This document shows, piece by piece, positions 9,840 through 19,135 of a DNA stretch of 64,000 nucleotides; position 1 is the first letter of the stretch, and the number at the start of each line of letters is the position of its first letter. Origin of the DNA: Natronohydrobacter thiooxidans (GTDB taxonomy: Bacteria; Pseudomonadota; Alphaproteobacteria; Rhodobacterales; Rhodobacteraceae); the NCBI RefSeq assembly GCF_001884735.1, contig NZ_MJAP01000001.1:186001-250000 (forward strand). The letters are read 5' to 3'. The notes under the pieces are model-generated. The model did not search any database. It was not told the origin of the DNA and saw only the letters and a program-made list of their open reading frames with translations. The position numbers and the translations under genes are program-made.

Positions 9840-10772
9840 TCAGCTAGAGGCATGGAAAGGACGGTTCAGCGAGCCGGGCGCATTCGAGCTTGCGCGCGCC
9901 CTGCCCGATGAGATGAACACAAGCACGGCAATCGTTATCAGGTAAGGCGACATAGACAAGTATTCGACGGGGATCTTGACGCCCGCGGCCTGCAGATTCA
10001 ACTGCAGCACGACGATGCCGCCGAAAAGGTAAGCGCCCGCCATCGCCCGCCATGGACGCCAGCTTGCGAACACCACCAGCGCCAGCGCAATCCAGCCTGC
10101 GCCAACGGTCATGCCCTCGGTCCATTGCGGCACGCGGATGAGCGACAGATAGGCCCCGCCCAGACCCGCGCAGGCGCCGCCGAACATGATCGCGAGCACG
10201 CGCACGCGCTTGACATGGTAGCCCAGCGCATGGGCGGCATCGTGGTTCTCGCCCACCGCGCGCAGGATCATGCCTGCGCGGCTGTATTTCAGGAACCACC
10301 AGACCGCCGCGACCAGCGCGATGGTCAGATAGACCACGATGTCATGCGAGAAGACCGCGCGGCCCAGAAAGGGGATGTCCGAGAGGAACCCCAGATCCAG
10401 TTTTGGCGTGCGCGGCGGGGTAATCCCGACGTAACGCTGCCCGAGCAGCGCCGAGAGCCCGAGACCGAAGAGTGTCAGCGCAAGGCCGGAGGCCACCTGA
10501 TTGGTCATCAGCGCCTGTGTCAGAAGCGCAAAGAGCAGCGACAGGGCCATGCCCGCAAAGGCCGCGCCGATGAAGCCCAGAAAGGGGCTGCCGGTATTCA
10601 CCGCGACAATGAAGCCAAGGCAGGCACCCATGATCATCATGCCCTCGACACCCAGATTCAGGACGCCGGATTTCTCGACGACCAACTCGCCTATGGCCGC
10701 CAGCAGGATCGGGGTTGCCGCGACCATGAGCGCGGCCATCAGCACAGCGGGGTTGATGGAACCAAGGATCAT
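9840..10772 (-). CDS. ABC transporter permease (BMP/nucleoside importer)
   Basis: Inner membrane permease of 310 residues, BPD_transp_2 type (ribose/branched-chain/nucleoside family), with about nine hydrophobic segments and the conserved GVEGMMIMGA block near residue 43 and the EAA-like GLGGAYLSL region. Overlaps the upstream permease by four bases (ATGA). Partner of the preceding permease, like YufP/YufQ of nucleoside importers. Confidence 0.9.
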   Translation of the reverse strand: MILGSINPAVLMAALMVAATPILLAAIGELVVEKSGVLNLGVEGMMIMGACLGFIVAVNTGSPFLGFIGAAFAGMALSLLFALLTQALMTNQVASGLALTLFGLGLSALLGQRYVGITPPRTPKLDLGFLSDIPFLGRAVFSHDIVVYLTIALVAAVWWFLKYSRAGMILRAVGENHDAAHALGYHVKRVRVLAIMFGGACAGLGGAYLSLIRVPQWTEGMTVGAGWIALALVVFASWRPWRAMAGAYLFGGIVVLQLNLQAAGVKIPVEYLSMSPYLITIAVLVFISSGRARASSNAPGSLNRPFHASS

Positions 10773-11854
10773 GCGCGCGCCCCTTGTGTCAGCCGGATGC
10801 GGTAATTGGTCTGGAAATCCAGCGCCAGGAGGAAGAAGAGAAGCATCCCCTGAAACACCTGAATCGCGGCGCCGGGCAGTTGCAGCATCATCTGCCCCAG
10901 CTCGCCGCCGATATAGGTGAGGCCCAGCAGCAGCCCGGCCAGCACGATGCCGACAGGGTTCAAGCGGCCCAGAAAGGCCACGATGATCGCGGTGAAGCCG
11001 TAACCGCTGGCAAATTCGATGCGCACCTGCCCGCCGGGGCCTGAAACCTCGAACATGCCCGCAAGCCCTGCCAGCGCGCCCGAGATGCCAAGGCAGATCA
11101 CCACCAGCCGCGCGGGCGAGACGCCGCCGAACCGGGCGGCGCGCGGGGCTTGTCCGGCAAGCTGGACATGATAGCCCAGCATGTGCCGGGTCATCATCGC
11201 ATAGGCGAAGATCACCGCGATCAATGCGGCCACGACGCCCCAGTGAATGCCGGTGCCGGAGATCAGTTCGGCATTATAGGCGGCCTCATAGCGGCGCAGG
11301 TCGCGCGAACCGGGAAAGCCCGCGATATCGGGGTTGCGCATCACGCCCAGCGCCATGGCAGCAAGGATTTTCTCGGCCACATAGACCAAGAGCAGCGAGA
11401 CAAGGATTTCATTGGTGTTGAAGCGGGTTTTCAGGATGGCGGGAATCATCGCCCAGAGAAAGCCACCGAAGGCACCTGCGATCACCATCAGCGGGAAAAT
11501 ATACCACCCCGGCGCTGGGAAGAAGGCAAGCGCCACGCCCGCGCCGAAGAGGGCACCGATGATATACTGCCCCTCGGCGCCGATATTCCAGATATTGGCC
11601 TTGAAACCGATGGCGAGGCCCACGGCGATCAGGATCAGCGGCGCGGATTTGATCAGCAGCTGCGGGCGCGAATAACTGCCGAAGGTTTCGGAGAAGATCG
11701 GATCGAAAAAGATCAGCCGGATCGCGGTGATCGGGTCTTTGCCCAGCATCGCGAACATGATCCCGCCTGCGACCATGGTCAGCGCCACGGCCAGAAACGG
11801 GTTGGCGATGCGCCAGAATTTCGAGGGTTCCTTGCGCTTCTCAAGCCGGATCAT
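10769..11854 (-). CDS. ABC transporter permease (BMP/nucleoside importer)
   Basis: Second BPD_transp_2 permease, 361 residues, with multiple transmembrane helices and the GAEGQYIIGALFGAG block matching the equivalent motif of the partner permease. Its start overlaps the ATPase stop and its stop overlaps the next permease start, both as ATGA, so the three genes are translationally coupled. Confidence 0.9.
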   Translation of the reverse strand: MIRLEKRKEPSKFWRIANPFLAVALTMVAGGIMFAMLGKDPITAIRLIFFDPIFSETFGSYSRPQLLIKSAPLILIAVGLAIGFKANIWNIGAEGQYIIGALFGAGVALAFFPAPGWYIFPLMVIAGAFGGFLWAMIPAILKTRFNTNEILVSLLLVYVAEKILAAMALGVMRNPDIAGFPGSRDLRRYEAAYNAELISGTGIHWGVVAALIAVIFAYAMMTRHMLGYHVQLAGQAPRAARFGGVSPARLVVICLGISGALAGLAGMFEVSGPGGQVRIEFASGYGFTAIIVAFLGRLNPVGIVLAGLLLGLTYIGGELGQMMLQLPGAAIQVFQGMLLFFLLALDFQTNYRIRLTQGARA

Positions 11855-13377
11855 TCTGCGTCCTCATGTGCCGGGTGCATGTCATGGGCGCCGCCCATCA
11901 TCAGACCGATTTCTTCCACTGTCAGCCCTTTCGCCGGACGCACACGGGTCAGGCGGCCCTCGTTCAGCGCGGCGAAACTGTCGGCCACTTCCAAGAGCTC
12001 GTCGAGATCCTGACTGATGACCAGCACGCCCGCGCCCGCGCTGGCAAGGTCAAGAAGTGCCTGCCGGATGAAGGAAGCGGCGGATGCATCCACGCCCCAG
12101 GTCGGCTGGTTCACCACGATCACATCGGGCTTGAGTTCGATCTCGCGGCCGATGACGAATTTCTGCAGGTTGCCGCCCGACAGCGCGCGGGCGAGCACAT
12201 GCGACCCCGGCGTGCGCACGTCGAATCTGGCGATGATCTCGCGCGCGAAGCTGTCGGTCTTTTTCCAGTCTATGAAACCCTTTTTCACCAGCCCCTTGCG
12301 CGCGGCCCCTGACAGAAGTGCATTCGCGGTCAGGCTCATATCGGGGGCGGCGGCATGGCCAAGGCGCTCTTCGGGTGCTGTGACCAGCCCGCGCAGGCGG
12401 CGCGCATTGGGGCCAAACTGGCCTATGGGCTGGCCCTTGAGCCTGACCTGACCGGCAGGAGAGGGGATTTCGCCCGAGAGCATCAGCAGTAATTCGTCCT
12501 GCCCATTGCCCGCAACACCAGCGATTCCAAGGACTTCGCCGCCGTGAAGCTGAAATGTGATATCCTTGAGCGAGGTGCCGAACGGATTGTTCGATTTCAG
12601 CGACAGGTTCTCGACCGAGAGCAGCACATCGCCCCTTGGCTTGGCGGCGCGTTCGGGCGGGGTCAGGATTTGCCCTACCATCAGTTCGGCCAGTTCGCGG
12701 GCCGATTTCTCGCGCGGATCGCAGGTCGCCACCTTGCGCCCGCCGCGCAGGATTGTGGCTTCGTCACAAAGCGCGCGGATTTCTTCCAGCTTATGCGAGA
12801 TATAGAGGATCGCGGTGCCCTCGGCGGAGAGTTGGCGCAGCGTGCGGAACAGGATTTCGACCTCTTGCGGGGTCAGCACGCTGGTCGGTTCATCCATGAT
12901 CAGCAGTTTCGGATCCTGCAGCAGGCAGCGGACGATTTCCACGCGCTGGCGTTCTCCCGCCGACAGATCGCCCACCAGCCGGTTGGGGTCGAGCGGCAGG
13001 CCATAGTCTGCGGAGACATCGCGGATCCGCTTGGCAAGGTCGCGCAGGGGGGGCGGGTTTTCCATGCCAAGGGCTACATTCTCGGCCACGTCCAGCGCGT
13101 CGAACAGGCTGAAATGCTGGAACACCATCGCGACGCCGTTCTGGCGCGCTTCCGAGGGCTGCGCGGGCGCATAGGGCCGGTCGCGCAGGGTCATCCGGCC
13201 CTTGTCAGGTTTGACCAAGCCGTAGATCATCTTGACCAGGGTGGATTTGCCTGCGCCATTCTCGCCAAGCAGCGCGTGTATCTGGCCTTCGCCGATCTGG
13301 AAGGATACGTCGTCATTCGCCAGAACGCCCGGATAGGCCTTGGTCAGCCCTTCAAGGCGCAGCAATGGCTTGCGCAT
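11851..13377 (-). CDS. ABC transporter ATP-binding protein with two NBDs (BMP importer)
   Basis: Cytoplasmic ATPase of 508 residues with two tandem nucleotide-binding domains, as in sugar and nucleoside importers (RbsA/YufO-like). First domain: Walker A GENGAGKST, signature LSAGERQ, Walker B LLIMDEPTS. The second domain is degenerate: AGVAGNGQDE in place of a canonical Walker A, with signature LSGGNLQKF. ATG at 13377 is chosen because GGGGGA lies 9 bases upstream; the ATG at 13398 has no ribosome site. First gene of the operon. Confidence 0.92.
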   Translation of the reverse strand: MRKPLLRLEGLTKAYPGVLANDDVSFQIGEGQIHALLGENGAGKSTLVKMIYGLVKPDKGRMTLRDRPYAPAQPSEARQNGVAMVFQHFSLFDALDVAENVALGMENPPPLRDLAKRIRDVSADYGLPLDPNRLVGDLSAGERQRVEIVRCLLQDPKLLIMDEPTSVLTPQEVEILFRTLRQLSAEGTAILYISHKLEEIRALCDEATILRGGRKVATCDPREKSARELAELMVGQILTPPERAAKPRGDVLLSVENLSLKSNNPFGTSLKDITFQLHGGEVLGIAGVAGNGQDELLLMLSGEIPSPAGQVRLKGQPIGQFGPNARRLRGLVTAPEERLGHAAAPDMSLTANALLSGAARKGLVKKGFIDWKKTDSFAREIIARFDVRTPGSHVLARALSGGNLQKFVIGREIELKPDVIVVNQPTWGVDASAASFIRQALLDLASAGAGVLVISQDLDELLEVADSFAALNEGRLTRVRPAKGLTVEEIGLMMGGAHDMHPAHEDAE

Positions 13378-13496
13378 AAGACCATATCCCCCTGTCATGC
13401 ATTTCTGCGTTTATTCTGATACCAGCAAAGCGGCGCATCAGTTTTTTCTCAAGGAAAAACTATGCCCGGAGTGGCGAGACTGATTCAATGCCTCAT

Positions 13497-13505
13497 TGAT
13501 AATCA
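13497..13505. promoter_or_regulatory. TGATAATCA palindrome, possible iron-type operator (weak)
   Basis: TGATAATCA sits within ATTGATAATCATTG, between the divergent BMP operon and dnaE and 45 bases before the dnaE ATG. It resembles half of a Fur-family box. A single 9-bp match is thin evidence, and neither neighbour is an obvious iron target. Confidence 0.2.
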
Positions 13506-13549
13506 TTGTTGGTCTTTCGCGCGGGCCCGGCCCGCTCTATGCTGCGCCC

Positions 13550-16500
13550 ATGACCCGGACCCCTCGTTTCATCCATCTGCGCACCCATACGGAATATTCC
13601 CTGCTTGAAGGGGCTATTCCACTGAAAAAACTGGTGAAAACCTGTGCCGCCAAGGGCTGGCCCGCGATTGCTGTCACTGATACCGACAATATGTTCGCGG
13701 CGCTGGAATTTTCGGTGCTGGCCTCTGGCGCGGGGGTACAGCCGATCCTTGGCTGTCAGATTTCGGTCGCCTATGATCCGCCTGCGCCGGGCGAGAAGCT
13801 GCGGATGCCTGCGCCGGTTGTGCTGCTCGCACAATCCGAGCAGGGCTATATGAACCTGATGAAGCTCAATTCCTGTCTGTATCTGCCAAAGGACCGCCCG
13901 GTCCCGCAGGTGACGGTCGGGGAACTGGCCGCGTATTCCGAAGGGCTGATCTGTCTGACAGGCGGGGCGGAAGGGGCCATCGGCAAGCTGATCCAAACCA
14001 ATCAGATGCCCAAAGCCCGTGCGCTGATGGAACGGCTGGTGGCGATCTATCCGGGGCGGCTGTATGTCGAGTTGCAGCGCCATGCCGATGAGGGCGGGCA
14101 GATGATGGAGGCCGAGCGCGCCACCGAGCGCGCCTTTGTCGAGATGGCCTATGATCTGGACCTGCCGCTGGTCGCGACCAATGATGCCTATTTCCCGAAT
14201 GCCGAGATGTATGAGGCGCATGATGCGCTTTTATGCATCAAGGAAGGGGCCTATGTGGACCAGTCCGCGCCGCGTCGGCGACTGACACCGCAGCATTATC
14301 TGAAATCCTCAGAGGAAATGGCCGCGCTCTTTGCCGATCTGCCGGAGGCGCTGGAAAACACCGTCGAGATTGCCCGGCGCTGCGCCTACAAGGCTGAAAA
14401 GCGCGCCCCCATCCTGCCGCGCTTTGCCGAGGATGAGGTGGAGGAGTTGCGCCGTCAGGCGAGAGAAGGGCTGGCTGCGCGGCTGGCGGTGATTCCGCAT
14501 GCCGCATCGGTCGAGGAGTATGAGAAGCGGCTGGAATTTGAACTCGGTATCATCGAGGGGATGGGATTTCCCGGTTACTTCCTGATCGTTGCCGATTTCA
14601 TCAAATGGGCCAAGGAGAATGACATTCCTGTCGGGCCGGGGCGTGGCTCTGGTGCCGGGTCGCTTGTGGCCTATGCGCTGACCATCACCGATCTGGACCC
14701 GCTGCGCTATGCGTTGCTGTTCGAGCGGTTCCTGAACCCCGAGCGGGTGTCGATGCCGGATTTCGACATCGATTTCTGTATGGACCGGCGCGAAGAGGTG
14801 ATCCGCTACACCCAAGGTAAATACGGTCATGACAAGGTGGGGCAGATCATCACCTTCGGCGCGCTGCTGTCCAAGGCGGCGGTGCGCGATGTCGGGCGCG
14901 TGCTGCAGCTGCCCTTCGGGCAGGTCGACAAGCTGTCGAAAATGATCCCGGTCGAGGGGGTGAAGCCGGTCAGTATCGAGAAGGCGCTCGCGGATGAGCC
15001 GCGCCTGCGCGAGGCGGCGAAATCCGAAGAGGTGGTGGAACGTCTGCTGACCCATGCGCAGAAGGTTGAGGGGCTGCTCAGGAATGCCTCGACCCATGCG
15101 GCGGGGGTGGTGATCGGGGACCGGCCACTGGATCAGCTGGTGCCGCTTTACCGCGATCCGCGCTCGGACATGCCTGCGACGCAGTTCAACATGAAATGGG
15201 TCGAAGCCGCGGGACTGGTGAAATTCGACTTTCTGGGACTGAAAACCCTGACGGTCATCCAGAACGCGGTCGATCTGCTGAAGCGGCGCGGGGTGGATCT
15301 GGATATTTCCATGATCCCGCTGGATGATGAGGCGACCTATAAGCTTTATGCCAGCGCGCGCACGGTGGCGGTGTTTCAGGTGGAAAGCTCGGGCATGATG
15401 GATGCGCTGCGGCGCATGAAGCCTACCTGTATCGAGGATGTCGTGGCGCTGGTGGCGCTGTATCGTCCCGGCCCGATGGAGAATATTCCCACCTATTGCG
15501 AGGTGAAGAACGGGCTGAGGCCGCTGGAATCCATCCATCCGTCGATTGACCATATCCTTGAGGAAACCCAGGGCATCATCGTCTATCAGGAACAGGTGAT
15601 GCAGATCGCGCAGGTCATGGCGGGCTATTCGCTTGGCGGCGCCGATCTGCTGCGCCGGGCGATGGGCAAGAAGATCGCCGAAGAGATGGCCAAGGAGCGG
15701 CCCAAATTCGTTGACGGCGCTGTCGCCAATGGGGTGGAGAAGAAGAAAGCGGGCGAAGTCTTTGACCTGCTAGAGAAATTCGCCAATTACGGCTTCAACA
15801 AATCGCATGCGGCGGCCTATGCCGTGGTCAGCTATCAGACCGCCTATCTGAAGGCGAATTATCCGGTCGAATTCATGGCGGGCGTCATGAATTGCGATCT
15901 GCACCTGACCGAGAAACTGGCGGTCTATAAACGCGAAGTGGACCGGATGGAGATTTCGGTCATTCCGCCTTGTGTGAACCGTTCGCGGGCGCGGTTTGAC
16001 GTGAAGGACGGGGCGCTGGTCTATGGGCTGGGCGCGCTCAAGAATGTGGGTGTCGATGCGATGCGGCTGATCGTGGAGGGGCGCGATGAGGCCGCTTTCG
16101 CGACGCTCTTCGATCTGGCGCGACGGGTGGATCTGAAGCGCGTGGGCAAGCGCCCGCTGGAAATGCTGGCGCGGGCGGGCGCGTTTGACGAGCTGGACCG
16201 CAATCGCAAGCGGGTGTTCGAGAGTCTGGATGCGCTGGTCAGCTATTCGGCGGCGATCCATGAGGCGCGCGCCTCCGATCAGGTCTCGCTTTTCGGCGAG
16301 GCGGGGGCGGATATCCCCGAGCCGCGTCTGAGCCAATGCGATGACTGGCTGCCCACCGAGCGGCTGACGCAGGAGCATCAGGCCATCGGTTTCTATCTGT
16401 CGGGCCATCCGCTGGATGATTATGCCGGGCCGCTGAAGCGCAAGCAGGTCATGACCCTGGCCGAGATCGAGAGAAAGGCCGAGGGCGGCGCGCTGGTGGC

Positions 16501-16993
16501 CAAGATCGCCGGGGCGGTGTCAGCGCGGCAGGAACGCAAATCCGCGCGCGGAAATCGCTTTGCCTTCGTGCAATTGTCGGATCCGACCGGGCTCTATGAA
16601 GTGACCGTGTTTTCCGAGACGCTGGAGGCCGGGCGGCAATATCTGGAACCGGGGCAGAATGTCGTGCTGACAGTTGAGGCGACGATGGAGGCCGAGACGC
16701 TGAAACTGCTGGCGCGCGGGGTGCAGCCGATTGACTCGGTCGTGGCCGATGCGGGCGCGGCCGGGATGCGGGTGCATGTCGAGACCGCCGAAGCGATCGG
16801 ATCTGTTGCAGGCTTGCTGGAGCGGTTCAGGGAAGGGCCGCAGCGGGCCAAGGGTCCGCTCTGGTTCTGCGTGACCGATCCTGCACTGGGTCAGGCTTAT
16901 GAGATTGATACGGGCAGGCAGGTCGCAGTGACGCCGCAGATCCGGGGCGCGGTGAAATCGCTTGGCGGGGTGGTGATGGTCGAGGAGTTGTGA
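13550..16993 (+). CDS. dnaE: DNA polymerase III subunit alpha
   Basis: Replicative polymerase catalytic subunit of 1147 residues. It starts with a PHP domain (FIHLRTHTEYSLLEG), continues with the polymerase core containing GPGRGSGAGSLVAYAL and the aspartate motif PDFDIDFCMD near residue 403, a helix-hairpin-helix region, and a C-terminal OB fold (VAKIAGAVSARQERKS). ATG at 13550 is the natural start, just before the conserved PHP strand; the 18-codon extension upstream is not conserved-looking. Full-length DnaE1 type rather than the shorter mutagenic DnaE2. It is followed by the second copy of the 29-bp palindrome. Confidence 0.97.
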   Translation: MTRTPRFIHLRTHTEYSLLEGAIPLKKLVKTCAAKGWPAIAVTDTDNMFAALEFSVLASGAGVQPILGCQISVAYDPPAPGEKLRMPAPVVLLAQSEQGYMNLMKLNSCLYLPKDRPVPQVTVGELAAYSEGLICLTGGAEGAIGKLIQTNQMPKARALMERLVAIYPGRLYVELQRHADEGGQMMEAERATERAFVEMAYDLDLPLVATNDAYFPNAEMYEAHDALLCIKEGAYVDQSAPRRRLTPQHYLKSSEEMAALFADLPEALENTVEIARRCAYKAEKRAPILPRFAEDEVEELRRQAREGLAARLAVIPHAASVEEYEKRLEFELGIIEGMGFPGYFLIVADFIKWAKENDIPVGPGRGSGAGSLVAYALTITDLDPLRYALLFERFLNPERVSMPDFDIDFCMDRREEVIRYTQGKYGHDKVGQIITFGALLSKAAVRDVGRVLQLPFGQVDKLSKMIPVEGVKPVSIEKALADEPRLREAAKSEEVVERLLTHAQKVEGLLRNASTHAAGVVIGDRPLDQLVPLYRDPRSDMPATQFNMKWVEAAGLVKFDFLGLKTLTVIQNAVDLLKRRGVDLDISMIPLDDEATYKLYASARTVAVFQVESSGMMDALRRMKPTCIEDVVALVALYRPGPMENIPTYCEVKNGLRPLESIHPSIDHILEETQGIIVYQEQVMQIAQVMAGYSLGGADLLRRAMGKKIAEEMAKERPKFVDGAVANGVEKKKAGEVFDLLEKFANYGFNKSHAAAYAVVSYQTAYLKANYPVEFMAGVMNCDLHLTEKLAVYKREVDRMEISVIPPCVNRSRARFDVKDGALVYGLGALKNVGVDAMRLIVEGRDEAAFATLFDLARRVDLKRVGKRPLEMLARAGAFDELDRNRKRVFESLDALVSYSAAIHEARASDQVSLFGEAGADIPEPRLSQCDDWLPTERLTQEHQAIGFYLSGHPLDDYAGPLKRKQVMTLAEIERKAEGGALVAKIAGAVSARQERKSARGNRFAFVQLSDPTGLYEVTVFSETLEAGRQYLEPGQNVVLTVEATMEAETLKLLARGVQPIDSVVADAGAAGMRVHVETAEAIGSVAGLLERFREGPQRAKGPLWFCVTDPALGQAYEIDTGRQVAVTPQIRGAVKSLGGVVMVEEL

Positions 16994-17003
16994 GGGCGCT
17001 GAC

Positions 17004-17032
17004 GTAAGGTGCGTGGTGACCACGCACCTTAC
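17004..17032. repeat. Perfect intergenic palindrome, 13-bp arms, TGA loop (copy 2)
   Basis: Left arm GTAAGGTGCGTGG, loop TGA, right arm CCACGCACCTTAC. It lies 11 bases after the dnaE stop, in the convergent gap with mcl1. It has the same size, loop and central pattern as 6219-6247, but arm bases have changed in matched pairs (G/A and AC/GG on one side, with complementary changes on the other). This is covariation that keeps the stem. Confidence 0.8.
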
Positions 17033-17059
17033 CAGAGGTCGCGCCGGGCGCGCTGGCGC

Positions 17060-18016
17060 TCAGCCCGCGATCATCTCGGCCTGACGCACGATCACTTCGG
17101 CCTGTTTGATCGAGGCGATATCGACCAGACGGCCCTTATAGACCGTCGCGCCCTCGCCGCGGGCTTTCGCGGCTTCCATTGCCGCAAGGATTTCGCGGGC
17201 CTCGGTTACGGCGGCGTCGGAGGGGGTAAAGACCTCATTGGCCAGCGCCACCTGCTTGGGGTGGATCGCCCATTTCCCGACCATGCCCAGCGTGGCTGAA
17301 CGGCGGGCCTGCGCGCGGAAGCCCTCGTCATCCGAGAAATCACCGAAAGGACCGTCCACCGGCAGAATGCCATGGGTGCGGCAGGCCGCGACAATCGCCG
17401 ATTGCGCCCAGTGCCAGGGGTCTGACCAGTGTTTCGCGCCCTCATGCAGCATGTAATAGTTTTCCTGCGTGCCGCCGATCCCCGTCGTGGCCATGCCCAT
17501 CGAGGCCGCGAAATCGGCCGCGCCGAGGCTCATCGCCTGCAGGCGCGGCGAGGACGCGGCGATTTCCTCGACATGCGCGATTCCGGCGGCGGATTCGATG
17601 ATCACCTCGAAACTGATGCGCTTTGAGCGCCCCTTGGCGGCCTCGATGGCCGAGACAAGCGCATCGACGGCATAGACATCCGCCGCGCAGCCGACTTTGG
17701 GGATCATGATCTGGTCCAGCCGGTCGCCTGCCTGTTCCAGGAGATCGACGACATCGCGATACCAGAAGGGCGTATCCAGCCCGTTGATCCGCACCGACAA
17801 ATATTTGTTGCCCCAATCTACCTCATGCGTGGCCGCAATGATATTGGCGCGGGCCGCGTCCTTGTCGGAGGGGGCGACCGAATCTTCCAGATCCAGATTG
17901 ATCACATCCGCGCCCGAGGCCGCCATTTTCTCGAAAAGTGCGGCGCGCGAGCCGGGGCCGAACAGCTGGCAACGATTGGGGCGCGCGGCCGGGGCAGGCT
18001 GAAGGCGGAAGCTCAT
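17060..18016 (-). CDS. mcl1: L-malyl-CoA / beta-methylmalyl-CoA lyase
   Basis: HpcH/HpaI-citrate-lyase-family enzyme of 318 residues, very close to Rhodobacter Mcl1 as I recall it (N-terminus MSFRLQPAP, then NRCQLFGPGSR and GMVGKWAIHPKQVALANEVF). It cleaves beta-methylmalyl-CoA to glyoxylate and propionyl-CoA and condenses glyoxylate with acetyl-CoA to malyl-CoA in the ethylmalonyl-CoA pathway of acetate assimilation. The acid residues of the Mg site (VINLDLEDSV, FEVIIESAAG) are present. The gene is monocistronic, divergent from the aquaporin, with a 245-bp upstream region. Confidence 0.95.
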   Translation of the reverse strand: MSFRLQPAPAARPNRCQLFGPGSRAALFEKMAASGADVINLDLEDSVAPSDKDAARANIIAATHEVDWGNKYLSVRINGLDTPFWYRDVVDLLEQAGDRLDQIMIPKVGCAADVYAVDALVSAIEAAKGRSKRISFEVIIESAAGIAHVEEIAASSPRLQAMSLGAADFAASMGMATTGIGGTQENYYMLHEGAKHWSDPWHWAQSAIVAACRTHGILPVDGPFGDFSDDEGFRAQARRSATLGMVGKWAIHPKQVALANEVFTPSDAAVTEAREILAAMEAAKARGEGATVYKGRLVDIASIKQAEVIVRQAEMIAG

Positions 18017-18261
18017 GAGGCACCTCTTGCGTCAGGAAGTTTCAAAAATTTTCACCACATGGTTATTATGTTGCGCAAGGTGGTGCAAGGGCCATTCCGC
18101 ACCTGCATTGCCGCAGTGCGGCGTCTGCGATTTTCCGGGTGCATCCGACCTTCGCCGCGCGAACCCTCTTGGCAAAGTCACGATGCTGAGTGCAGTGTCT
18201 TCGGACCTCTGGCGAGGTTTGCCCGGTTTCTCGGGCGCGTATGGTAAACTGGAGTACCCTC
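18017..18261. promoter_or_regulatory. Divergent mcl1 / aquaporin promoter region
   Basis: Gene-free stretch upstream of both genes. An AT-rich tract (about 18040-18070) lies close to mcl1. It is followed by the small palindrome TTGCGCAA (18071-18078) and a second GGTGCAA about 7 bases later, which could be an operator for the acetate-responsive control expected of mcl1. I see no convincing -35/-10 pair. Confidence 0.35.
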
Positions 18262-18942
18262 ATGTTGCAGAAAATGAGCGCTGAAGCGCTCGGAACCTTC
18301 ATTCTTGTTTTCTTTGGTTGTGGCTCAGCCGTCCTCATGGGGGCGCAGATCGGCATGCACGGGATCGCCATGGCTTTTGGTCTGGCGATTGTTGCGGCGG
18401 CCTATGGTTTCGGGGCGATATCGGGCGCGCATCTGAATCCGGCGGTGACGCTTGGCGCCGTGCTTGCGGGCCGTCTGCCGGCCTCGGACGCAGCGCCCTA
18501 TATCGGCGCCCAGCTTCTGGGCGCGATCCTGGCTGCGCTGGTCATTCTGCTGATCGCCTCCGGTCAGGCGGATTATTCGCTGGCGGTGAATGGTCTGGGC
18601 CAGAACGGCTATGGCGCGGGCTATCTCGGGGAATATTCCCTGAGTGCCGCACTGATCTTCGAGTTCGTGGCAACATTCGTGTTCGTCATGGTCATTCTTG
18701 GTGCGACCTCTGCCGCCGCACCCGCTGCCATGGCCGGGCTTGCGATTGGTCTGACTCTCGCCGCGATCCATCTGGTCGGGATCAATGTTACCGGTGTTTC
18801 GGTCAATCCGGCGCGATCAGTTGGCCCCGCGATCTTTGTCGGCGGCAAGGCGCTGGCGGATCTGTGGGTCTTTTTCGCCGCGCCACTGGCCGGGGCAGCG
18901 GTCGCGGGCTTTGCCTATAAGAGCCTGTTCGGGAAGGCGTGA
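18262..18942 (+). CDS. aqpZ: Aquaporin Z-type water channel
   Basis: MIP-family channel of 226 residues with six hydrophobic helices and both NPA boxes, HLNPAVT near residue 62 and SVNPARS near 182. The second is followed by R, as in water-selective AqpZ. ATG at 18262 has GGAG about 8 bases upstream. Length and motifs match E. coli AqpZ (231 residues). A glycerol facilitator is less likely because GlpF proteins are longer and have an aspartate after the second NPA arginine. Confidence 0.92.
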   Translation: MLQKMSAEALGTFILVFFGCGSAVLMGAQIGMHGIAMAFGLAIVAAAYGFGAISGAHLNPAVTLGAVLAGRLPASDAAPYIGAQLLGAILAALVILLIASGQADYSLAVNGLGQNGYGAGYLGEYSLSAALIFEFVATFVFVMVILGATSAAAPAAMAGLAIGLTLAAIHLVGINVTGVSVNPARSVGPAIFVGGKALADLWVFFAAPLAGAAVAGFAYKSLFGKA

Positions 18943-19135
18943 GTCAGCATTGCTGCGCGCTCTGGAAAGGGGGCGCAGCATCTTCTGCGCCACAGGTGCA
19001 GATTATTTCGGCATTTCCCAAGGTGACGCAAGAATCTTCGCAACTTCCCGATATTGTGTTCGATTTTCGCAAGACGTTCCGCGCGAATCCGGCGAGACTG
19101 TCCCGGTTGTTCCACCCTTGTCTTCGGAGCCTGCC

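Noticed and set aside
18785..19135. N-terminal extension of dgcN into the aquaporin gene
   Set aside because: The frame is open but runs through aqpZ in another phase and has no DUF1611 similarity; MIETPYLLFLG is the natural start.
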